64,000 nucleotides of DNA, taken from an uncultured Lachnospiraceae bacterium (lineage in GTDB: Bacteria > Bacillota > Clostridia > Lachnospirales > Lachnospiraceae). Where the stretch lies: the NCBI GenBank assembly GCA_934343915.1, contig CAKRIL010000008.1:1-64000 (forward strand). The letters are read 5' to 3'. Each line of letters begins with the position of its first letter. Positions within the stretch are counted from its first letter, which is position 1. Of this stretch, positions 34,986 to 43,339 are shown in pieces. Position numbers and translations under genes: made by a program. The notes beneath the pieces are model-generated. The model saw nothing but the letters and a program-made list of their open reading frames with translations, did no database searches and was not told the origin of the DNA.

Positions 34986-35187
34986 ATGAAAAAGAAAAAG
35001 AATTCTGTTAGGCTGATTAATATACGATATTGATGAGGTTTCTTACCTCTTCCTTAACTTTGATTATAGTATAAAAGTATCATGTGACCGTGGTGTGAAA
35101 CAAAAATGAACAATTTGTGAACAATTATCAAATATGTTGTTAAAAAGGTCTTTTTTAGAAGCAATTTATACAAAAAAACATTGATAA

Positions 35188-35216
35188 TGGACAAAGAACA
35201 ATTTAAAATATATAAT
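35188..35216 (+). promoter_or_regulatory. Promoter of rhaM
   Basis: TGGACA (35188-35193), 17-base spacer, perfect TATAAT (35211-35216). An alternative TTGATA (35181) with TAAAAT (35204) overlaps it. Confidence 0.6.
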
Positions 35217-35271
35217 ACATAAGGAATGACGGATTTTGTTCCTTAAAGAAAACGGAAAGAGGTTGTATATT

Positions 35272-35598
35272 ATGGAACATAGCAAGAAGTATGCATGGAC
35301 ATGGAAGGTTAAGCCGGAATGTCTTGATGAGTATGTTAAGATGCACAATAATCCATGGCCTGAGATTATGGAGGAGCATACGAAGGCGGGGTATCGCAAT
35401 TACTCAATCTTCCAGAACGGAAACCAGTTCTTTTACTGCTTTGAGTGTGATGACATCAAGTATGCCAACGAGTACATAGCTAAGAGCGAGGCTTGCAACC
35501 GTTGGAACGCAATTACATCTAAGATGGTTGAGGGTTCATTTGATTTTAATGAGGCAGAGCCGATTAAGTTCATGCCTGAGGTATTTTATCTCAAGTAA
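35272..35598 (+). CDS. rhaM: L-rhamnose mutarotase
   Basis: 108 residues from ATG 35272 (GGAAAGAGG upstream; the frame continues up to 35236 without a good site). Family features: WTWKVKPECLDEYVKMHNNPWPEIMEEHTKAG, YSIFQNGNQFFYCFE and a C-terminal WNAITSKMVE. It interconverts alpha and beta L-rhamnopyranose so that the isomerase can use it. No other rhamnose gene is beside it; the next gene is a GH13 enzyme after a terminator. A role on a related 6-deoxysugar such as L-fucose is possible given the fkp gene downstream. Confidence 0.9.
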   Translation: MEHSKKYAWTWKVKPECLDEYVKMHNNPWPEIMEEHTKAGYRNYSIFQNGNQFFYCFECDDIKYANEYIAKSEACNRWNAITSKMVEGSFDFNEAEPIKFMPEVFYLK

Positions 35599-35605
35599 TA
35601 TCTCA

Positions 35606-35645
35606 CGAGGCTGTTTAATCCTTGCGGATAGACAGTCTCGCTTTT
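35606..35645 (+). terminator. Terminator after rhaM
   Basis: CGAGGCTGT pairs with ACAGTCTCG (35606-35640), followed by CTTTT. Confidence 0.65.
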
Positions 35646-35664
35646 ATGTATGGAGGAATGACGT

Positions 35665-36987
35665 ATGTGGGCGTATGAGAGTACTTTTTATCAGATATAT
35701 CCGCTTGGCTTTTGCGGAGCACCGTTTGAGAATGACGGCAGACTTGAACATAGAATTATGAAGGTGGCAGAATGGATACCGCACATTAAGAAATTAGGCT
35801 CGGGAGCGGTATATTTTTCGCCGGTATTTGAATCGGATACACATGGATATAACACAAGGGATTTTAAGAAGATAGATGTAAGACTCGGAACTAACGAGGA
35901 TTTTAAGAATATATGCGACATGCTTCACGACAATGGAATCAAGGTTGTTCTCGATGGAGTGTTCAATCATGTCGGAAGAGGCTTCTATCAGTTTCAGGAT
36001 GTCATAAAAAACAGGGAGAATTCACCGTACCTGTCATGGTTCAATGTGAATCTCGGCGGTAATTCCAATTACAATGACGGACTGTGGTATGAGGGCTGGG
36101 AGGGTAATTATGACCTTGTGAAGCTTAACCTGAGAAATGAGGAAGTAATCGGCCTGATATTTGACGCGGTAAGATACTGGGTAGAGTATTTCGGCATCGA
36201 CGGAATAAGGCTTGATGTGGCGTACTGTCTTGATATGGATTTTTTAAGGAGACTCAGAGGCTTCACGGACGGGCTCGGACGGGAATTCGGAAGAGAGATA
36301 TTTCTTGTAGGTGAGATGCTTCACGGAGATTACAACCGTCTTGTCAATGATGAGATGCTTCATTCGGCAACTAATTACGAATGCTATAAGGGACTGTACT
36401 CAAGCTTTAACAGCATGAACATGTTCGAGATTAACCACTCGCTTAACAGACAGTTCGGCTATGAGAACTGGTGTATATACAGGGGCAAGCACCTTCTCTC
36501 ATTCGTGGATAATCATGATGTGACGAGGGTGGCAAGCATCCTCACCAATAAAAATCATCTTCCGCTGATATATGCTCTTATGTTCGGAATGCCGGGCATA
36601 CCATGTGTATATTACGGAAGCGAATGGGGAGCGGAAGGGAATAAGTCAGAGGGAGACCCGGCACTCAGAAGAAGCTATGATAAGCCTGAGTGGAATGAGC
36701 TCACCGAGTATATAATGAGACTTGAGAATGCAAAAAAGGACAGCGAGGCGCTCAACTACGGCGGCTTCTATTCCGTGCTTCTTACCAACAAGCAGTGCAT
36801 TTTCGAGAGAAAGAGCGAGCATGAGAGAGTACTTGTTGCCATAAATGCGGACGGAGAGAGCTTCACGGCTCACTTTGATGCACACTGCGGAAGGGCGGTT
36901 GACCTGATAAGCGGTGAGGAGCATGATTTTGGCGGAGGAAGCTGTCTGCCGCCGTATTCAGCCTGCTATTGGAAATGTGAAGCATAG
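35665..36987 (+). CDS. GH13 alpha-amylase-type glycoside hydrolase
   Basis: 440 residues. Catalytic (beta/alpha)8 barrel with the four GH13 regions: DGVFNHVG, GIRLDVAY with nucleophile D184, LVGEML with acid/base E217, and FVDNHD with D285. A short beta C-domain follows. Compact size, no signal peptide and no N-domain suggest a cytoplasmic enzyme for short maltodextrins or sucrose-like alpha-glucosides, such as a cyclomaltodextrinase or neopullulanase relative. Exact specificity cannot be read from the sequence. It is followed by fkp after 30 bases. Confidence 0.9.
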   Translation: MWAYESTFYQIYPLGFCGAPFENDGRLEHRIMKVAEWIPHIKKLGSGAVYFSPVFESDTHGYNTRDFKKIDVRLGTNEDFKNICDMLHDNGIKVVLDGVFNHVGRGFYQFQDVIKNRENSPYLSWFNVNLGGNSNYNDGLWYEGWEGNYDLVKLNLRNEEVIGLIFDAVRYWVEYFGIDGIRLDVAYCLDMDFLRRLRGFTDGLGREFGREIFLVGEMLHGDYNRLVNDEMLHSATNYECYKGLYSSFNSMNMFEINHSLNRQFGYENWCIYRGKHLLSFVDNHDVTRVASILTNKNHLPLIYALMFGMPGIPCVYYGSEWGAEGNKSEGDPALRRSYDKPEWNELTEYIMRLENAKKDSEALNYGGFYSVLLTNKQCIFERKSEHERVLVAINADGESFTAHFDAHCGRAVDLISGEEHDFGGGSCLPPYSACYWKCEA

Positions 36988-37017
36988 AAATAATATTTAT
37001 ATGGAATGAGGATTAAT

Positions 37018-40000
37018 ATGAACAGTGATTTTCAGAAGATGAAACGACTTTTTTTGAGCCAGAGCTATCTTGATGCATGGGAGCTGTATGCGGATTCGCT
37101 TGAGGATGAGAATGCATGTCTGTGGGATTATATTATTCTTACGGCATCCAACGAGCTTCAGGCGGAGGCATTCAAAAAAGAGATTGACTGCCGGCTGTTA
37201 AAGGGTGTCATCCCATCCAGGATACATTATGCGGTTATACCTGATCCGGACGGAAAGAGAGTCGGTTCAGGAGGAGCGGCATTCAATGTAATCAAGTATC
37301 TTTCGCAGCAGGAGGGAGAGAGCTTCCTTGACAAGAAGATTTTGGTAATTCATTCAGGAGGCGACAGTAAGCGTATTCCGCAGTACAGTGTGTGCGGAAA
37401 GCTGTTCTCACCTGTGCCTAGGCAGCTTCCTGACGGAAGAATGTCGACGCTGTTCGATGAGTTCCTCATCGCCATGGCGGGAATACCGGGAAGAATAGAA
37501 TCGGGAATGCTGACGCTCTCAGGGGATGTCATGCTGTTGTTTAACGTGCTTCAGCTTGACCTTCAGTATACGGGTGCGGCAGCCATATCCATCAAGGAAT
37601 CCGTTAAGACCGGAAAAGACCATGGAGTCTTTTTGAACGACGGCAGCGGATATGTGAAGAGATTTTTACATAAACAGACCGAGGAGTCGCTTGGCAGGCT
37701 GGGAGCCGTTAATGCACAGGGCAATGTTGACCTTGATACCGGAGCGATAATGTTCGATAAGAATGTGCTTAAGGCGCTGTGGGGACTTATAAGCACCGAC
37801 GGCAGACTTGATGAGAATAAGTTCGACGGCTTTGTGAATGAGCGCTCGAGAGTAAGCTTTTACGGTGACTTTCTGTATCCGCTTGCCAAGGCTTCAACCC
37901 TTGAAGAGTTCTATACACAGGCACCTGAGGGTGAGTTTAATGATGAGCTTTTTGCGTGCAGAACCAAGATATGGGATGCACTTCATGAGTTCTCAATGAA
38001 GTTAATCTGCCTTGCACCGGCTGAGTTCATACACTTTGGAACGACGAGAGAGCTGTGGAAGCTTGAGACAGATGAGATTGGAAGCTATGAGCATCTCGGC
38101 TGGACAAAGCGTGTATGCACCGACTATCAGGGGGCGTATCCGCTCAGCGTGATTAACGGACATATAGCGGATGATGTGCATGCCGATGGAGCGGTGTACA
38201 TAGAAAACTGTATTATCGGTAAAGATACAAAAATCGGCGCGGATGTGATTCTTTCAGGGCTCAATATTGAAGACATAAGTATTCCTTCTGACTGCTGTAT
38301 GCATAAGGTAAGACTCCTTAACGGAAAATATGTGGTAAGGGTATATGCATGCCTTGATAATCCTAAGGGAAAGTATTCAGACGGCGGGGCATCGACATGT
38401 TTCCTTGGCACGGGTCTTCGTGAATTTATTGAAGCTGTCGGACTTGATACCTCAGATGTATGGGATTCACCGGATGAGAGCGGCTGGTATTTGTGGAACG
38501 CAAAAATATATCCTGAATGCGAGAGCGAGAGGGCTGCAGTTGAGACGGCATGTGCACTCAGACGTATAGCTGCAGGAGAGCTTGCGGCAGACGAAGAGTT
38601 CAGGAAAAATTATAAGGCGGCTGTAAGATACAGTCTTCAGAGCAGCTTTGCATATGCGGATGTGGTCGATGCCATTACCGAGAAATTCGCGCTTGCCGAG
38701 CTTGTAAAGACCTATCGCTTCATAAATACGCTCAAGAACAGAGCTGCCTATGAGGATGCACTTTTAATATATAAGGAATGTACAATGACTGAGGAGGAAT
38801 TCTCTCTTCTCATGACATGTCTTGAAAAATGTGAGTACTCAGAGAAGATGAGGGCATATCTTGCACTCTCGAGATACATGAAGCAGAAGGGTGTGCGCTA
38901 TGTGTATGACGGCGAGGAGCTGTCAGCCTACGCTATGGAGAGCAGATGCTTTGACATCCTCTCGAAGGCACTTAAGAATGCAGCAGGCATCAGGGAGCAG
39001 GACAACAGGGCTGTGAAGGATGCCGTCACAATCGAGCTTCCGGTGAGAGTGAACTGGGGAGGCGGCTGGACGGATACACCGCCTTACTGCAACGAGAACG
39101 GAGGAGTGGTGCTCAATGCGGCAATACTTATTAACGGAATAAGACCTGTGCAGGTTACCGTGAAGAAGCTTGACAGACCATGCATTGAGTTCGAGAGTGA
39201 GGACATAGGAGTAAAGGGAAGCACGCAGAATATTGATGAGGTCAGGGACTGCTGCAATCCTTACGATTACTTTGCACTTCACAAGGCGGCGCTTATCGCA
39301 TCGGGTGTTATTCCTTCAAGCGGAAGTGATACTCTGCCGGATGTGCTTGACAGAATCGGCTCAGGTATATATATATCGACGAAGGTTACGGGAATCCCTA
39401 AGGGTTCGGGGCTTGGAACAAGCAGTATTCTTGCGGGTGCAGCTATCAAGGCACTGTGGGAGTTCACGGGAAGAGCCTACACGGAGAATGAGCTGTATGA
39501 CACCGTTCTTATAATGGAACAGCTTATGAGCACCGGAGGCGGCTGGCAGGATCAGGTCGGCGGACTTACCGACGGAATAAAGTATATAACAACCAACGTC
39601 GGACTTAAGCAGAACATAGCCGTTGAACATCTTGAGATTCCGGATTCAATGAAAATCGAGCTGGATGAGCGCTTTGCAATAATATATACAGGTCAAAGAC
39701 GCTTGGCAAGGAATCTGCTGCGCGAGGTTGTCGGGAATTATATCAACGGGCGCAAGGAGACAATATATGCACTCTCCGAGATGAAGCGTGTGGCAGCGGG
39801 AATGTGCGATTCACTCATTAAGGGAAGCATGGAGCAGTTCATATGCGAAATGAATCACCATTGGGAGCTCTCAAAGATGCTTGACCATGGAGTTACCAAC
39901 ACCTGCATTGAACAGATATTTGCAACCTGCGAGGAGCTGATTGATGCCAAGTTCATTGCCGGAGCTGGAGGCGGCGGCTTCCTTCAGGTAATACTTAAGA

Positions 40001-40092
40001 AGGGCGTTACCAAAAAGCAGCTTGATGAACACCTTCAGAATGTGTTCCAGGGAACAGGAGTTGCGGTGTGGGACAGCCGGTTCGTGTGGTAG
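37018..40092 (+). CDS. fkp: Bifunctional L-fucokinase/fucose-1-phosphate guanylyltransferase (FKP-like)
   Basis: 1024 residues from ATG 37018 (GAGGA five bases ahead; ATG 37006 is the alternative). The N-terminal half (about 50-430) is the fucose pyrophosphorylase domain with GSGGAAFNVIKYL, SGGDSKRIPQYS and a beta-helix-like stretch (VYIENCIIGKDTKIGADV). The C-terminal half (about 670-1020) is a GHMP sugar kinase: ELPVRVNWGGGWTDTPPY, ATP loop PKGSGLGTSS (794-803), and GAGGGGFLQV. It turns L-fucose into GDP-fucose by salvage. Best known in Bacteroides, where it feeds capsule and glycoprotein fucosylation. A kinase for a related sugar cannot be excluded. Confidence 0.88.
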   Translation: MNSDFQKMKRLFLSQSYLDAWELYADSLEDENACLWDYIILTASNELQAEAFKKEIDCRLLKGVIPSRIHYAVIPDPDGKRVGSGGAAFNVIKYLSQQEGESFLDKKILVIHSGGDSKRIPQYSVCGKLFSPVPRQLPDGRMSTLFDEFLIAMAGIPGRIESGMLTLSGDVMLLFNVLQLDLQYTGAAAISIKESVKTGKDHGVFLNDGSGYVKRFLHKQTEESLGRLGAVNAQGNVDLDTGAIMFDKNVLKALWGLISTDGRLDENKFDGFVNERSRVSFYGDFLYPLAKASTLEEFYTQAPEGEFNDELFACRTKIWDALHEFSMKLICLAPAEFIHFGTTRELWKLETDEIGSYEHLGWTKRVCTDYQGAYPLSVINGHIADDVHADGAVYIENCIIGKDTKIGADVILSGLNIEDISIPSDCCMHKVRLLNGKYVVRVYACLDNPKGKYSDGGASTCFLGTGLREFIEAVGLDTSDVWDSPDESGWYLWNAKIYPECESERAAVETACALRRIAAGELAADEEFRKNYKAAVRYSLQSSFAYADVVDAITEKFALAELVKTYRFINTLKNRAAYEDALLIYKECTMTEEEFSLLMTCLEKCEYSEKMRAYLALSRYMKQKGVRYVYDGEELSAYAMESRCFDILSKALKNAAGIREQDNRAVKDAVTIELPVRVNWGGGWTDTPPYCNENGGVVLNAAILINGIRPVQVTVKKLDRPCIEFESEDIGVKGSTQNIDEVRDCCNPYDYFALHKAALIASGVIPSSGSDTLPDVLDRIGSGIYISTKVTGIPKGSGLGTSSILAGAAIKALWEFTGRAYTENELYDTVLIMEQLMSTGGGWQDQVGGLTDGIKYITTNVGLKQNIAVEHLEIPDSMKIELDERFAIIYTGQRRLARNLLREVVGNYINGRKETIYALSEMKRVAAGMCDSLIKGSMEQFICEMNHHWELSKMLDHGVTNTCIEQIFATCEELIDAKFIAGAGGGGFLQVILKKGVTKKQLDEHLQNVFQGTGVAVWDSRFVW

Positions 40093-40115
40093 GACTGAAC
40101 ACATATAAAAAAATG

Positions 40116-40144
40116 TTGACATATCGCAATGGCGGGTATATATT
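40116..40144 (+). promoter_or_regulatory. Promoter of the iscS-iscU unit
   Basis: TTGACA (40116-40121), 17 bases, TATATT (40139-40144). Confidence 0.6.
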
Positions 40145-40154
40145 ATGTTTGATA

Positions 40155-40178
40155 AAAACCTAGCAACATACTAGGAAA
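40155..40178 (+). promoter_or_regulatory. Palindromic operator CCTAG-N7-CTAGG downstream of the isc promoter
   Basis: AAAACCTAG and CTAGGAAAT are inverted around CAACATA, placed a few bases after the predicted start of transcription. The position and dyad fit a repressor; Rrf2-family proteins such as IscR commonly control iscS-iscU genes. The regulator gene is not in the window, so the identity is inference. Confidence 0.55.
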
Positions 40179-40214
40179 TGATAAATTACAGTTTTTGAGT
40201 ATATGGAGGATATT

Positions 40215-41405
40215 ATGAGCAAACCTTTTATTTATATGGATAATGCAGCCACAACCAAGGTTGCACCACAGGTTCTTGATGCCATGATGCCGTATTTTTC
40301 GGAGATATATGCCAATGGCTCCAGTGTATATCAGTTCGGTCAGACTGCCAAGGAGGCAATCGAGAAGGCGAGAGCGCAGGCAGCAGCTCTTATTGGAGCT
40401 AAGCCTGAGGAGATATACTTCACAGGCGGCGGAAGTGAGTCCGATAACTGGGCAATAAAGAATGCGGCAGAGGTATACGGCAATAAGGGAAAGCATATAA
40501 TCACAAGCAATATTGAGCATCATGCCGTTCTTCATACATGTCAGTATCTTGAAAAGCATGGTTTCGAGGTGACATATCTGCCTGTTGATTCTGAGGGAAG
40601 AATTACTCCTGAGCAGCTTGAGGCAGCCATAAGACCTGATACAATCCTTGTATCAATAATGGCAGCCAACAATGAGATTGGTACTATTGAGCCGATTAAG
40701 GAGCTTGGAAGAGTCGCACATGAGCACGGTGTTCTTTTCCACACAGATGCGGTTCAGGCTTACGGACATATTCCGATTAATGTTGATGAGATGAACATTG
40801 ATATGTTAAGCTCAAGCGGTCACAAGATTAACGGACCTAAGGGCATCGGTATCATGTATGCGAGAAAGAGCGTTAAGCTCGCTCCATTCATTCACGGCGG
40901 AGCACAGGAGCGCGGTAAGAGAGCCGGAACGCTCAACACTCCGGGCATTGTAGGCTTCGGTGCGGCAGCAGAGCTTGCAGGTGAGAAGATGGAGGAGAGA
41001 AAGAAGATTCTTGACGGACTTCGCGAGCACCTTATTGAGCGTGTGTTAGCTGAGATTCCGTACAGCCGTCTTAACGGTGCAAGATACGACAGACTTCCTA
41101 ACAATGCACATTTCTGCTTCCGTTTTATCGAGGGTGAGTCAATGCTTATTATGCTTGATATGAACGGAGTATGCGGTTCGAGCGGTTCAGCATGTACATC
41201 AGGTTCACTTGACCCTTCACATGTCCTGCTTGCAATCGGTCTTCCTCATGAGATTGCGCATGGTTCATTGAGACTTACGCTTTCAGAGGATATAACCATG
41301 GAGCAGATTGACTACACTGTGGACAAGTTAAAGGAGATTGTGGCAAGACTTCGTGAAATGTCACCTCTCTATGAGGATTTTGTAAAAAATGGTGCGAAGA
41401 ACTAA
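40215..41405 (+). CDS. iscS: Cysteine desulfurase, NifS/IscS type
   Basis: 396 residues from ATG 40215 (GGAGG 40205-40209). PLP enzyme with FIYMDNAATTKVAPQVLDAM at the start, NIEHHAVLHT, HTDAVQAYGHI, the Schiff-base lysine K204 in SSGHKINGPKG and the mobile-loop cysteine C327 in GSACTSGSLDPSHV. It takes sulfur from L-cysteine for Fe-S cluster assembly. The insert-free SACTSG loop and the adjacent scaffold gene mark it as NifS-like. Cytoplasmic. Confidence 0.94.
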   Translation: MSKPFIYMDNAATTKVAPQVLDAMMPYFSEIYANGSSVYQFGQTAKEAIEKARAQAAALIGAKPEEIYFTGGGSESDNWAIKNAAEVYGNKGKHIITSNIEHHAVLHTCQYLEKHGFEVTYLPVDSEGRITPEQLEAAIRPDTILVSIMAANNEIGTIEPIKELGRVAHEHGVLFHTDAVQAYGHIPINVDEMNIDMLSSSGHKINGPKGIGIMYARKSVKLAPFIHGGAQERGKRAGTLNTPGIVGFGAAAELAGEKMEERKKILDGLREHLIERVLAEIPYSRLNGARYDRLPNNAHFCFRFIEGESMLIMLDMNGVCGSSGSACTSGSLDPSHVLLAIGLPHEIAHGSLRLTLSEDITMEQIDYTVDKLKEIVARLREMSPLYEDFVKNGAKN

Positions 41406-41471
41406 GCACTGCCGGTGATGAATACTAAGATTTAATATAGGCGGCCGTATGGCTGCGGAATGGAGTTAATT

Positions 41472-41912
41472 ATGTATAGTGAAAAGGTTATGGATCATTT
41501 TCAGCATCCTAGAAATATGGGAGAGATTGAGAATGCAAGCGGTGTCGGCACAGTCGGCAATGCCAAGTGCGGAGATATCATGAGAATCTATCTTGATATT
41601 GATGAGGATACCAAGATTATCAAGGACTGCAAGTTCAAGACCTTCGGCTGCGGTGCTGCGGTTGCAACAAGCAGCATGGCAACTGAGCTTGTTATAGGCA
41701 AGACAATCTACGAGGCTATGGAGGTAACTAATAAGGCAGTTATGGAGGCTCTCGACGGACTTCCTCCTGTCAAGATTCACTGCTCACTCTTAGCTGAGGA
41801 GTCGATACATGCAGCTCTCTGGGATTACTGCCAGAAGCATAATATTGAGATTCCGGGACTTAAGGAGCCTAAGAAGGACGTTCACGATGGTGAGGAAGAG
41901 CAGGAACAGTAA
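41472..41912 (+). CDS. iscU: Fe-S cluster scaffold protein, IscU/NifU N-domain
   Basis: 146 residues from ATG 41472 (GGAG at 41462-41465). The cluster ligands are C33 and D35 (NAKCGD), C60 (TFGCGAAVATSS) and C104 (KIHCSLLAEE). It accepts sulfur from the desulfurase 66 bases upstream and assembles [2Fe-2S] clusters. The acidic C-terminal tail ends in EEEQEQ. The pair without iscA, hscAB or fdx is the usual reduced isc set of clostridia. Confidence 0.94.
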   Translation: MYSEKVMDHFQHPRNMGEIENASGVGTVGNAKCGDIMRIYLDIDEDTKIIKDCKFKTFGCGAAVATSSMATELVIGKTIYEAMEVTNKAVMEALDGLPPVKIHCSLLAEESIHAALWDYCQKHNIEIPGLKEPKKDVHDGEEEQEQ

Positions 41913-41919
41913 AAAATCT

Positions 41920-42020
41920 TTGCATATAGCACTTTGTTGTGATAAAATGTAACTATTATCAGATTGTGTTGTGATTTTACAGATAATTACGGCATAATCT
42001 GTAATAGTTACTATTTTTTT
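41920..42020 (+). promoter_or_regulatory. Promoter-like sequence followed by hairpin and T-run before the TPM-like gene
   Basis: TTGCAT (41920-41925), 17 bases, TAAAAT (41943-41948). Immediately after, GTAACTATTATCAGATT (41949-41965) pairs with AATCTGTAATAGTTAC (about 41996-42011), and TATTTTTTT follows at 42012-42020, directly before GAGGAGG of the next gene. It can be the iscSU terminator, or an attenuated leader of the next gene. Confidence 0.5.
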
Positions 42021-42035
42021 GAGGAGGAAAAATAA

Positions 42036-43109
42036 ATGGGTAGACCTGGAGTTGGAGGCGGAAGCAGCGGCGGAGGGCATAGCGGCGGAAGCTTTAATAG
42101 AGGAGGTCTCAGCGGCGGAAGTCTTAGAGGAGGTTCATCGAGACCTTCGGGTGGCTCAAGACCGATGAGCAGACCTACAGGAGGATTCAGTGGGGGACCG
42201 TCAGGAGGAGGTCACAGTGCACCACCGCCACCAAGGCATCATAGTGCACCACCGCCACCACCACCGAGACATTACGGAGCACCACCTCCACCACCAAGAG
42301 GAGGATATTACAACGGAGCACCGAGAAGACGCGGCGGATGTGTCTCTGAGATTCTTTCATGGTTTATCGCTTTTCTTATTATAATTATTGCTCTTGGATT
42401 TTATATGATTCCAAGAGGAGGAAGCATACCGTCAAGCAGCTATAACCGTGAGAAACTTGAGTCGGGAAATGCGTATATTAATGATTGCATTGATGACAGG
42501 GTAGGCTGGTTTGAGAATACAGAACGTACTGAGAGTAAGCTTAGAAATTTCTATGATGAAACCGGTGTCCAGCCATACATAGTTCTCATGCCGTATGACT
42601 CTGAGTATGCAACTGATGATGCAAGATACCAGTGGGCTGAAGATTACTATATAGATAATATACAGAATGAGTATAATAATAATTCTACTTTTTTGTATGT
42701 TTATTTTGAAAATGAAGATTCTAATGAATTGGGATACGACTATTATGTGAATGGACTTCAGACGGGCTCGGTTATGGATGCGGAAGCTGTGAATATATTT
42801 AAGGCATATCTTGATGAGTATTGGTATGATGAGAATCTGACAATGGACGATGTGTTTGTTAAGACGTTTGATTCCACCGCAACCCGTATCATGACCAAGA
42901 CAACAACTTCCAACGATGTCAAGAAGTACGTTCTCATCGCTGTGGCAGCAGGAGTTGTCGTATTCGGTGTTGTCAAGGTTGTAAAACTTAAGCACAAGAG
43001 AGCCAAGGAGGAGGCTGAGGAGACAGAGCGTATCCTCAACACACCTATGGAGAACCTTGTCGATGATGAGCTTAAGAAGACAGCTGCCAAGTATGACGAG
43101 AAGAATTAA
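42036..43109 (+). CDS. TPM-like membrane protein with Gly- and Pro-rich N-terminus
   Basis: 357 residues, GAGGAGG upstream. Residues 1-105 are low complexity: GGGSSGGGHSGGS and RPSGGS repeats, then proline runs such as APPPPPPRHYGAPPPPPRGG. A membrane segment (about 108-126), an extracellular alpha/beta domain (about 140-280; GVQPYIVLMPYDSE and TFLYVYFENED resemble TPM/YgcG phosphatase-like domains), a second membrane segment (about 292-310) and a charged helical tail follow. Similar proteins with glycine-rich ends are linked to membrane or photosystem maintenance in other phyla; no function is known here. The N-terminus is predicted inside the cell, where the proline runs could bind partners. 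Confidence 0.7.
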   Translation: MGRPGVGGGSSGGGHSGGSFNRGGLSGGSLRGGSSRPSGGSRPMSRPTGGFSGGPSGGGHSAPPPPRHHSAPPPPPPRHYGAPPPPPRGGYYNGAPRRRGGCVSEILSWFIAFLIIIIALGFYMIPRGGSIPSSSYNREKLESGNAYINDCIDDRVGWFENTERTESKLRNFYDETGVQPYIVLMPYDSEYATDDARYQWAEDYYIDNIQNEYNNNSTFLYVYFENEDSNELGYDYYVNGLQTGSVMDAEAVNIFKAYLDEYWYDENLTMDDVFVKTFDSTATRIMTKTTTSNDVKKYVLIAVAAGVVVFGVVKVVKLKHKRAKEEAEETERILNTPMENLVDDELKKTAAKYDEKN

Positions 43110-43117
43110 ATTTTCGC

Positions 43118-43146
43118 TTGATATTTTTATCTTAATCATGTAACAT
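43118..43146 (+). promoter_or_regulatory. Promoter of the purO-purH unit
   Basis: TTGATA (43118-43123), 17 bases, TAACAT (43141-43146). Transcription would begin about 43153, right at the riboswitch aptamer. Confidence 0.55.
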
Positions 43147-43155
43147 AGATATAGA

Positions 43156-43288
43156 ATCACGACTGGCGGAAAGCGGAGGTCGATTAATGTATTGATTTTC
43201 GTGGCAGGATTACCTGCAGGGAGTGATTGGTTAAGATATGCCGACCGCCTGGGCGATGCTTATTATAGTACGCTCAGGCGGTCTTTTT
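43156..43288 (+). ncRNA. ZTP (pfl) riboswitch with overlapping intrinsic terminator
   Basis: The aptamer has the pfl consensus parts in order: CGACTGGCGG near 43160, then GGAGGTCGA, the variable stem and CTGCAGGGAG, and the conserved 3' hairpin GCCGACCGCCTGGGC (43240-43254). GACCGCCTGGGC (43243-43254) can pair instead with GCTCAGGCGGTC (43272-43283), followed by TTTTT (43284-43288), giving a terminator that competes with the ligand-bound aptamer. ZTP/ZMP accumulates when 10-formyl-THF is short, and the genes that follow use exactly that pathway step. ON switch by family knowledge. Confidence 0.9.
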
Positions 43289-43339
43289 GCGTTATTGTAA
43301 CAGAAAGTGCATCGTCTGACAGAAATGGGAGGAATGACA

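Noticed and set aside
42432..43160. 242-codon frame on the minus strand opposite the TPM-like gene
   Set aside because: It overlaps a well supported gene, runs into the riboswitch promoter and has shadow-frame composition rich in I, L, C and S.
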